Assembly: GCA_916610825.1 (NCBI GenBank)
Contig: OU744453.1
Span: 7,043,845-7,107,844 of the forward strand
Direction of reading: 5' to 3'
Source of the DNA: Haliclystus octoradiatus
Lineage: Eukaryota > Cnidaria > Staurozoa > Stauromedusae > Haliclystidae
Length of the DNA: 64,000 nt
Positions 35,001-47,000 of the stretch are shown one piece after another. The notes below the pieces were generated by a model. The model worked only from the letters and a program-made list of their open reading frames with translations. It had not been told where the DNA came from and did no database searches. The number at the start of each line of letters is the position of its first letter. Position 1 is the first letter of the stretch. The position numbers and the translations under genes were made by a program.

Positions 35001-38000
35001 TATTATATATCAGCGTTGTTTCCTCACGGCCCACGGGGAAAGCGGCCTTAGGCCGGGTAGCTACTCGAGATAGTTAATCTCTTCTATTTTTGAAATGGAA
35101 CCCATGGCTAAATGACTCTTTTAGAAATCACTCACATTGCATCCATCAACTGCTTGTATCAATTTCTTCAATGTTGTATCTTGAACAACTGAACTACCAC
35201 ATGACGTCCTAGCAATTGACGCACACGGAAGATTCTCCAGCCAAGCGGTTATCTCCGCAAGAACTTTAGCAGGCCTATTCAAGAAGAAGCATGTTTGTAA
35301 TTTCGTAATTACAACTGTATATTACAATCAAATATAATATCTGGTTAATTTGACCACTATAGGGCCGTTGTTGTTATAGCACGTTTGACTGTACAGTCAA
35401 ATCAGTTTGATCTGGACACCCAACAGACTGAAGGATTTTGTCGTGATCAGACAGTTTTCCACCCAGGTGATGCGTTTTTTCAATTATTAATAATATTTAT
35501 TTTAATGTTTCTCTATCTTTCCTGTCTTTTCTTCATGATAAAATTATTGCGATAACAAAAAGGTTTTCCAAATGACACAGAGTAAACATCAGTATTTTCT
35601 TTTCGCTTTAAACAAAGTACACAAGTTCAGTTTTCCCCTCATATCAATTATTTGTAAACAAACCAGATATAATACTTATGACTTTTTCGCTTTAAATTTC
35701 TACGCGGTTTTGCTTACGAATTATGAATTACAAATTTTTCACACATCACTTCACACAGCATCTCCTCTTTTTGTTTTCGACAGAATTCAAAAGGTCAACT
35801 CATTTGCATTGTTTTCAATGGCACTTGAGAAGTTTTGCACAAATAACTTTATGTAAACAAAGACCGCAAAACAGGAATTTGTCCGTTTAAAGCAGGGTAT
35901 TTGACAGTAATAGACTTAAAAAGACCTGCACGCTGTCCGCGTTAGACAGTGTTTACTTACGGCAGTGGTAAACCTATTGGAATTTTTCAACAGCAGACCT
36001 TGAGATATACGGTTGAGGCAGGAGTAAGTTAGGACAGGTGTGACCGTATATTGGTTCACACGTTTAAGAGTTGAATATAGTCTGACTGGTTGTAAGCAAA
36101 AACTAAATATATATAACAAACCTGTATATAACATCCAGCTATAAGAGGTAGATAAATTGACCACTACAGACAGGTCACCTTCATATTGAGGGTAGGTTCA
36201 ATAGAACATATTATTCTGGACATACCACTAAAGACAGGTGACCATAATATAGTGACCACTATAGACAGGTCGCCTCTATATGGAGGGGGGTTGATTCAAT
36301 AGAACATACTATTCCGAACATACAGTGTAACCCGCTTACGTGCAATTCGGATAAATGATTTTCCCGCTTATCTGCAACCTGAATCTGGAAACCTATAAAC
36401 TATTTTCTGGTCAAATGTTTGCTAAGCAATTTCGAATAAGTGCAAATTTGGATAAATGCAACTGAAATGGTTGGCAATTCTTACTTGCATTTAAGCGGGA
36501 TACCTGTACCACTTAAGACAGGTGACCATAATATAGTGATCACTATAAAAGGTATCCAGTATATCGATATTTTTAGTTGCTCAAGGACAGTTATATTAAC
36601 AATGAATATCTAGATACTGGTTGCGGTGTATTTAGCAACATATAATGATTATTTGCATTTAATTTCATTGTGATATATCTATGTGTTTTTATCACTGTTC
36701 TTATTCAACTGTTTAATTATTTTTGCTATCTAATGATCTGAAAGTTTTATCACACAAGGTCCAGTAGTGGACCAACACTAATTGCTAATGTGTTTTTACT
36801 TACGTCCGATCAAAGTTGAATTGAGTCTCATTAAATCTTTCCTGCTGTGATAACGATGCCAAGGTTTCAAAGACCTTCGGGTATCTACATAATAAATAAT
36901 TATGTCTGTTAAATTTCAACTCAAGATTGCACGGTAGAAGTAATTTTCTGTCAACAAACATCTTCGCCATAACAGCATGACAATGTCTCATAAAAATAAA
37001 ATATCAATGTTCCATATCCTAATTTTTCCAATAACAATTTCTATAATAAAAAATTTACTGAAAGAGAATACCGTATTCTCTTGCCCCATACTTAGAGGGG
37101 TATGTTTTACCTCTCTTCCAACGTTTAATGCCGCTAAATTGTGAAGAAGGAATAAAAAATACATCTATATTTAAACTGAGATGCAGCACCCCTAAGCGGT
37201 ATTCTATTAGAATGAAACTTTGCATGGAATGTTTTTAGACCCTTTGGAATCATAAAAGCTTAAGAAAAATAAGTCCATAAAAACCTTTTTGGACCAACAT
37301 AATTCTCATAACCCATATTAAAAGGCGTATGTTTTGACCATCAAATATTTCCCTCTCTTCTAACGTTTATCCATCAATACTTATGCACTTACTTCTCAAT
37401 GTATTCCCTACAGATGTCGATGGTCTGGCCGGAATAAAGCCATCCTTGCTCTGTTCGTCGCGTATATCCCAATACCTAGTATGCAAAATTATAACAGCTC
37501 ATCACATTACAGTATGCTATTAGCATGTGTGCATATATTGAAATAAAATAACAACTCGGGTAGACAAATCCTGAAGGGAAGAATCTTTATATGTGAGTGG
37601 CAGTCATCTCGTGAGCACAGGTGATTGTATACATACAGGGCTGTACCGATATATATTTTGAGGGAGGTGTCAAGCAAGGTTTGCCATACATCTTTAAATT
37701 GTACATTGGCCTAAAGCTATCATCGGAATACTTGTGGAGCGCAGCAAGGAAACATTTTTTAGCCATGTTTTGATCCCAACGGGCCCAAACTTTCTCTCGT
37801 CTGTCTTGATCAAACACCAAAAGTTGAAGATAATTGTTTCTCAACAGTATTCATGCTTTGTAAGGACATGACTCATGAATAAATGTAAAAGAATTGAAAA
37901 AACAATATTCCTTTACCATTTCATGGAAAATTTGCGACTGACCAAGGCACCAGAGGGTGTCACACCCCCAATACCCCCATACTAGGGATGGCCCTTCTTG

Positions 38001-41000
38001 TATATTGAGGGACATCACAAATTTACAGACGAATACAAAGGACAGGGAGCCTGGTTGCAGTAACTCTATCAAGGAGCTACTAGTACACACTGAATTGTTT
38101 TCAAAGAGTTGACCTGTTGAGATTGTCTTTTCGCGAGGAAAAAGTCACAATTTTTTGAAGTCTACTAGTCTATACTTTGTTATTTTTCTATAGTGGGCTC
38201 TCTTGTAATTTCGACATGAATTCCAATTTTAAAAGGAGCACCATTTCTGAAATATGGTACTTTCAACATTAAATAACTCTGCTTATACGAGTTCAAATCG
38301 ACAAATTATTGTTGCCATTCCTATTTACTTTGGATGGGCTACTTGATTCCTTAAAAACATTTATTGGTGTCATAAGCACTTTAAATAATAGAATAACAAG
38401 ACATCATCATTAAATGAACAAACCATTGAGACTTTGTAAAAGTACCTAGTATTACTTGCCTCCCGGTTTTTACCAGAAAACTTCAATTTCAGACCAATAT
38501 TTTGAGTAGGACCACTAGACGAGTAAGTAAAACACAAGAATAGGCCTTTTGTTAATTTATAATAGGAAATATGTTAAGATCAGCATGTTCATTTTCATTG
38601 TACACATAGCCTACTGGTCATTATCCTGCGTACCAGCCCTGAGGTTTTTTCTGAAACCATAGGGTCTGTGAACTAAAGCGTGACTTCTAGAGTTGTGATT
38701 TTATGACAATTGATCTTTTGTGATAGAGTGTGAATCGGAGTGTGAATAATTTACCAATAGCATATAGGTGTTATTTTCGATGGACTAAATATCACGGTTT
38801 CACGAAAAACCTCGGGGCTGGTACGCAGGCTAACTGGACATAGAAGACACATAGTCAAATCTATAGAATGAGTAGTAGTATACTCACAAAGCAAAAATTA
38901 ACCAGCCATAGGGATTATTTCAATATTGGAACGTTATTAGAAATAGTCTTCAAGTATTCAACATGATAGTTTGGAGTAACAAGTAGGGAGTTTCATGACT
39001 TCACGTGAAAAGTATTTGTGATAATTTATAATTAGAAATACAGTATTAATATCATATACTTAGGGAGCAATGTAGTAGCGCCATTTTGAATGTGTCACAA
39101 ATATACAATTGAGTTGTAGAAAATTCAATAAATATTTCAAACTGTATATTAAAACATTCCAAAAATTCAAATTCCAAGGAGAGATTTCATATTCAACAAA
39201 TGCTAAAATATTCATCAGCGTGGATTTGTTGTTTTCAAACTTTTTATACCAGCCATACAGAAAGTAGAATTGTTAGGATGATACATTTAATTACAGCGCA
39301 ACCTGATAATTATGGACTTTTGGATATATCAATTCCTGCTGATGTGTTGGTATAGTATTCTCCGGTGAACTTTCATTATTCAAATATTTGAATAATTTCA
39401 CTGATATTTTGATACAAAAAAGTTTTTGTAAGCAATTGAAAGAGATGTAAGACCATGGGGGTAAGTTTCTGTCAATATTCAAGTGGAAAGCCTTCAAGTA
39501 AATAATTTAAAGAAAATCAAAGTTATTATAAAATAAAAGTTTTTCACGATCACAACATTCTGTTTAAAACATCAAATTCAAGTTTACAATCTTTTATATA
39601 GATTTGGATACCGGTATCAGAAATTTACATTTGGGAACATAAATACAAAGTTTGTTCTTAGACATTGATGTATTCAAGTGATGCAACAAGCGTAACATAT
39701 CCTCAAATAGAAATAATGACAGGTAGTTAGAGATTTTCTTTGTTATGGTAAAGAGGGAGTTAAATAGACTACTCAAAATATGTTGGTGTGATTTATTTGT
39801 TGTGTGTTTGGCTCTTGGTACTTCTACTAAATAAGTATTTTCTACTGAATTAACAGTGTATACAAAGGCAACCTATTGTCATATCCTCTAGGCCGCATCA
39901 ATTGAACGTACCTTCCTTTCGAACCACCTTTGTCAACGAAAATACTACCAGTAACCCTTGACAAAATGTAAGATGAGATACCAAGTTTCTTTGCTACAGC
40001 ATGCGATGGGAAATAGGTGACATCAGATGACTAGATATTAAATCAAACAATAAAATAAAACTCTCACAATCATATGATTTATCAATTATCATGTCAAATC
40101 AACTACTCATAGATTAGATACTTTTTCTAGAATAGATATGTAACAGAATTAATAAATGTGGGTGCAAGAGAATATATATATTAAATAGTTTTGGAATTCG
40201 CAAGGCGCAGTCACGCAACCAATATCAACACACAGCTTGAAGTCTTGGTGAAGCACCAAACACTTCTAGTACAAACCTATTTTAGACTATTAGTAAAATC
40301 TCATTTTAGACTTTGCTGAAACTTCATTTCCTATTTTAAGAATGGAATCGTGATATATAAAAATTCAGACATCATATAGCAATTTTGTAATCTTTTTCCC
40401 GTTTCTATGACAATTTTATATGTATTTGAGCTAAGAAGGGTTTGACCGTAAAGTTAATGTCCTTGTCCATACTGTCCTGCTGTGATTCCATCTTGCGAAT
40501 TGAACAAATATTTAAATACAATTTCTGTTCATTTTCTTTCAGTCTTGGAAGCCCTTAGTCTGCGTTGCAGACCGCGATTCATTCACAAAAGAATAGGGTA
40601 TGTGTGTTTTGCACAGTTTTCTGTCAAGCCACTCTACGAAAACGTAGACCGGAAGTTTCTGATCGATGCATGGTAAATCTATTGTTCTTAGATAATAAAT
40701 TCATCACCTCTGTTCGATCAATTAATTGTCGTAGCTACGAAGCCTAAAATAGAACTTATTGCAATCATGTCAACTGAAGTAAACAAAGTAATGTGAGAAT
40801 CCTGGTGAGAATCACATTAATCTTGCATAATTATGTGACATCAATCTTATTCTGATACGAGGCCCGGACAGAGAAACCGAGCAATTCACACAGACCCTAT
40901 TCTTTCGTGAATGAATCGCGGTCTGTAACACAGGCTATGAAGCCTAGCCTGCATGCAGACATACTTTTTCTTTGTATGAACCGTCTTGCGGATTAGCAAC

Positions 41001-44000
41001 GAATTTAGCATACAAATTGTTCTTTCCACTACCATTTTTTGGTAGTATGTTGTGATTGGCTAATAAAATATGTGAACATGGAACAATGGGCAAGTATTTT
41101 CAAATAATGAAAATTAAGTTACATTGAAAGGATTCCACATTCGGTAAATATTTATAACAATACAGTATTTATGTAATATGGATTCAGTAAAAACAATTAG
41201 TATGCGATACTCGGCTATACAAAGAACAAGTCTATACAGACTAAAAAATAACAGACTATACAAAGAAATAGTCTGATTGCAAGCAGGCTATGAAGCTAAT
41301 ATAGAAAGATTCGTCAAGATAGAAAGGAAACATAACATTTGAGGGATGATAAGATCCCTATGCACATGATATTCGTTATCACACATTTATAATCAGGAAC
41401 CTGATAATTAAAATAAACCTCTTGTTGCACAGGACTGATATTTTAATCATTATGTAATGGTGGTTACAATTTCGATTTCAATTACAACAGGCTGAATTAG
41501 ACACAGACACTGTTGTTTTCTAATTTTAATTACACCTTCAATTGGGGTAAGCTGTTCACTTGTAGGCAGAAGTTAGTTCACATCCGTTAGAATACGGACA
41601 AAGGTAACAAAGTTAGATAGCAGCAGGCAAAGCTATTTTATATCAAATAACGTAATCAGCACAGGTGGAAGGTTCTCGGCAAGAGGGATGAGACAAGGTG
41701 TTACTTAAGAACACATTGGTTTTTGGCAAGTAAGTGACAGTCCTTAGAGGAAGCCCTGTTAAAGGTAGCAAAAGTTTAAATGGGCTTATTGTGTGCCAGT
41801 TTTTGGCAAAGCAGTTGTTCATTGTTATAAATGTTTTTATTAGCTTTTTATTATACATTATTCACATTATTTAACTTTCCCCCACCCTCCCTTCCGTTGC
41901 AATGTTCTTTGTTTAGGTTTTCAGGTTGGTAGGATTTTGCCCACACATTGGTAAGTGTTAGTAAGTTGATTAATGATTGGTAATCACACTGTTTATCGGT
42001 GTGACAGGTGTTTGATTGGACAGGGATCCATATGTGGAGTGTGACAGGTTCGCAAGTAGCAATATTGGCATAAAAGCATACAGAGCATTAGAGCATAAAA
42101 CCATACAGAGCATGAAATTGTATAGAAATTGTTGGGCAAATGATAATGACGATGATATTCGAGATATCAAATCCTAACTGCTGGACTGATTATGCAAAGT
42201 GAAATTAGTAAATACAGTGTTTGTTTGACATACAAGTGATGACTGTTCTTGCAAGAATGAAAGATCAGGCTCTGCTTTGACATTTAATGCCACTTTAACA
42301 CGACCAGCACTTTGGTCGACTTCAACAACCTGCAAGCAAAAATGGAACATGTTCTGATATCAGCTGGAATGCAAATTAATAATTGCTTTCTACAAAATAT
42401 ACATAGATCACAGGGTGGCTAGTTCTATGCAGTATGTCATTAATTTTAAACAATTGAATAGTAGAGTTGATGTCATCCATCGTATGAATGTTTCTCATTA
42501 ATAAACACATTTCGATGAAATGTTTTACTTTTAGGAATGAGTGCACGTATCATGAGCAACAATTAACTTCCTTACTTGATTAAATTTGCAAAAAAACTGT
42601 TTACAAACGAATCTGAATCCTGTATACAAACCACCTACGAGATTGTTTAGAGTTACTGTTATATAAAGGTGGCTCCATATACAGAGTTGGGTCGTTTGGA
42701 AATTCTACTTTGGACATTGCAAAGGTGACTATACCAAATACAGGTGGCCGCTTATAGAGGCGACTGTTACGAGAGGTTTGATTATAACAGTTGACCTGTT
42801 AAGTATGTTCACAACTTTAGAACATGTAGTTACAGATGTTTTACATTGTTAGCTATTCATTTGTTGAGTGTACACTAAACGTACTGCCAACAAATTCAGC
42901 CAAAACTCTAAATTTCAGATGAGCGTGCAGGGTTCGATAAAATATAGTTGTCCATCTGGGATCCCAACGTTTTCTCCCAAACTTTTTTGAGTGATTTCTT
43001 TGTGTAAAACTTTTCATATATTTGCATAAAAATTGCACAGTTTTACCATTCAAGAAAAGAAAGCAAATGATATTTCTTCTGATAAAAAAAACTTCAATAC
43101 AACTATTTCTTCCCCTACCTTCTGAATTTATGCTAGTTATGCTGTTATCATCCATATGCAGTGAAGGTAGTTTTTATGTTAAAATTTCAGGAGCGAAATT
43201 ATGGCTACTATTATTTCAGTAACATAATTATGATTGTGAGCAGTTAGTTCATCAGGAATATGACAACGCAAAAACCTGAGCGATAACTGCATTCAGTTTA
43301 TTTTGCACTCATTCTAGCTGATTCAAAGACAAATTACTTAAAACCAGGAGTTTTGTAGTGCATAGTAGATAGTAACAGATAGTAGATGTTTAGCAGCATA
43401 CCAGCATAAAATCAAAGAATTACAGAGTTAACATTCTATGCAGATATAAAACAACAGAAAGTATAAGGAGAGATAACTGAAGTGGCATCATAGGAAAGTG
43501 ACCGGTCTGTACGAGTGCTGATGTTAATAAACTCAACAATGGATCTTTAGGGTCTCTTATTAAAAGGTGTTGGATAGTTAGTTTGCATAGAATATTAACC
43601 TCAGCAAGAAATCTACAACTTGCATTTGTTGAAGTTCAGCTTGGTAGTCCAAACAATAAATGAATGAATGTATAAATACCTCTCCACCGCAACCGTAGTG
43701 CGGCGCTGCCATCATAAAGCATTTTGAACCAATTGGAAACAAATCTTTAATGAATTTTGTCCCTTCTTCTTCATGGGAAGCAAGAGGACGCAAATTCTAA
43801 ATAAAACAAGAACTCTGATTATTACTTCTAAATTGAGAAATTGACATGTCTTCAGGGTCCGACAAATTATTTTACTTTCCGCAAACCTTAATTTTTAGAT
43901 AAACGTTTGAGTAAGTCTACAGACATGAAAACGTAAAATCAAAACTTTATTTTAGCTTTATATCCAGCATTTTGCTTTTTCCTTCTGAATTTTGCTAGCC

Positions 44001-47000
44001 TTCCGCAAACTAGGTTTCCAAGTTTCCGGACTTTGTCGGATCCTGCATGTCTTCTAAAAAACAGGCAAACTGACTCGGTCAACAAACAAACTTGACTTCT
44101 CTATCGTTGAATTCCATCTCCAATGTTATAACCAATTCAATAAAATATAATTAAATTATAATTATTTGTTATACTGTAATAATAATAATATAAATAATAC
44201 CAAAATAAAATGCTATACTTATGTAGTAGTCAACAATGATATTAATGCATAACAGTTCAAGGAGAACCAACGTCTTGAACCAAAAGATGAAGTAAACAGA
44301 TGTGAAAACCGTACAAAAAGTAATATGCACAATAATTCTTACCTCGACTAATGTATTAGTGGCATAAACCATGGGATGGCTAGCCCACTGTTTTTCTAAT
44401 TTCAACTTTCCTTTGCTTGCACTGACATATCTAAAAAGAAATACAGTGAAACCTGTATATAACAGCCAGCTACGAGAGGTATATAAATTGACCACTATAG
44501 ACAGATGGCCGCTTTATAGAGGTGACCGTTATTAGAGGTTTGACTGTAATAATAATAAATTCATACAGTACTCAAATTAAATGCACATAAAGCTTTTGAA
44601 AAAATGTTACAGTGTAGGCAGAGTCGCAAAATCTTTTACTCAGGAGGTGAGACCCCTCTCAATTGGCATATTACGGGTCTGACAATGATCTAGAATCATT
44701 CAGTATCTAACTTAATCAGTACCTAACTAACTAACGTACCAAAATAATAACAAATTACAAAATACAACAACATACATGAATACAACAATTAAACAAAGCA
44801 CAAATCATATAAGAAATGCACTAATCCCTAAAAGATTATCAATGATTTTGTTTCATCTGGAACCTGTGTACAGTTACTACAAATCTATCGCAAACTTTTT
44901 AGATACATGCGTGAGAATAAAGTTCAGTCGAAAGGGAGCAAAACGCTTGAAAACCATTAAAACAATAGCTAGATTAGTGGTTTCTTCATTTTGTAGCTGA
45001 GGGAAAAAGATGAATTCCGCTGATCGGAGGAAATTTTTCATGCTTGTAGATACAATAAGAGATAGAACCTCAACAGAGAACCGCTTTCTGTGGTTTTGAA
45101 AACTGTTTGAAAATAGATTTAGAATACATTTTGAACAGAAATTAAGTTTTGTCATAAATATTTTAACAAATGGTATTGAATAAATAATACGAGACAGGTT
45201 GGCTGTTGCAATATATATTTGCGTTCATAATCACATCATCTACACTAATTGCAAAAGAGGGCAATGTTTCTAATAAATTCAATAAAGCAATCCCATAAAT
45301 CAGACATTCAATGTCTAAATATTACAATATTTGTTATAAATACCAGTATATACAAATCTAATTATTTTGAATGTGAGCAGTTAGTTCATCGGGAAAATGA
45401 CAATGCAAAAACCTGAACGATAACAGCATTCGGTCTATTTCGCACTCATTCTAACTGATTCATAGATGGGTTATCTTGAATCAGGAGTTTTGTAGTGCAT
45501 AGTGGAATATAACAGTTGATCATGGCTGCCTTCATTATATGCAACTATTAACAGTCTGATTACCTTCTCAACTGGAATGGTAACAGCAGTCTTCTAGTAA
45601 CAGTCAGATTTCTATTCAGCTAGAAGATTATATTCGCAAAGGTTCATTCAAATGTTTACAGAATGATGCCTTTGTTAGGAAAATTTTGAGGAAATTAGAA
45701 AATCTTCGTATGGAATTACCTTTTTCCTTTGATAGGGGTTGCTTCGACAAGTATTGTTACTCTGCCAAGATTGATCCCCTTTCTTTCTAAATGACTGTGA
45801 ATGACAGAAATAAAGTCAGAATAAATCAATATTATTGGATATCAAAAACTTACAAAATACCATTATAACATGACCAGGGTTTGAAAACTCAGAAGGCTAG
45901 GAAACAAGCTCAAATTAAATTGCAACAGTTGGGTTTGAAAATATCTTCTTATTTTCCATTTAAAGGGTCAAAAAGACTGGCAGCCGATGCATGGAATTGG
46001 ATCTCGTAGCTTTTTTATTTTCAGTCATATTATTGTAGTGAGCTGATGATATTTGCGCCCAGAAATTTGAAATTCAACTTTAAATATTGTAACATTTCTT
46101 GAAAACACAAGCAAAACAACGCGACTTTAAATTAAAGATGATGACAATCAGGGTTTAAACTAAGACATGTATATGAGCTTTCATGCATTATTCTATGCAA
46201 ACAAGCCTGAAATTTTATCAGAATATTCCTACCAAAAACATTGCAGTATGAAACGCAGACAAACGAACGACTGGCCCGGGGGCTGACCCAACGGTCAGAA
46301 TGAATGTTGTTGTCAAAATGAAGCTATATTTGATATCATTCTTCTTTGAAAGAAATATCACATTCATAGATTTGTAAACAAGAAAACAGTAGCACATGTG
46401 TAAAATTATCTACGTTATGAATTCTTTATTCCGTATTACATTCTTGGTAAACGGTCTTAGCAAATCACAAAACTCTTCTTTGTAGTTTACTGCCATCAAA
46501 ACACTTCTCGTGATACAGTATATTCCAAATTTCATTGCTTTGAAAAACCAAAACCGATTTGGTGATGTCACAACTGATATTTGAAAATGAGGTTTTGAAA
46601 AAAAAAAATTTTTTTTAGAAACAATTATCGCCGGCCAATAATGCCCCATTAATTAAGTAGAACTTTAATTTAGTGTGATTACAGTATTATGACTCGCAAA
46701 CAGTCAAAAAGTGTCATGTGAAATTGCACATACAAAATTTAATGAATCTGTAGCATGAGTTTATATCAAGACCTGTCCTTCCTTTTGGAAGATGTTAACT
46801 GCGTAACATAACTACTGTGACATCATGTTTCATGTTCAACTCACAATGACTTGATCCATTCGACTTGCTGCTTGTATTCATCTTGCATTTTACCAGACAT
46901 TGTTATCTTTTCCATTCCACCAGATGAATTGACTCGGTATCTGTATAGAAAGATAATGAATATAGCAACACTGACTTGTTGTGGCAAAAATAATTCTGTT

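Noticed and set aside
35572-35856. 94-codon + strand frame
   Set aside because: AT-rich, no domain features, and within an XRN1 intron without splice signals or a second exon.
37587-38090. Two frames of 85 and 79 codons on the - strand in an XRN1 intron
   Set aside because: Read as possible extra XRN1 exons, but neither matches the protein, and frame joins correctly from 38460 to 37475 without them.
39291-39497. Candidate XRN1 exon between 39912 and 38514
   Set aside because: The frame has no similarity to the expected XRN1 segment, and 38460-38514 joins 39912-40030 in phase.
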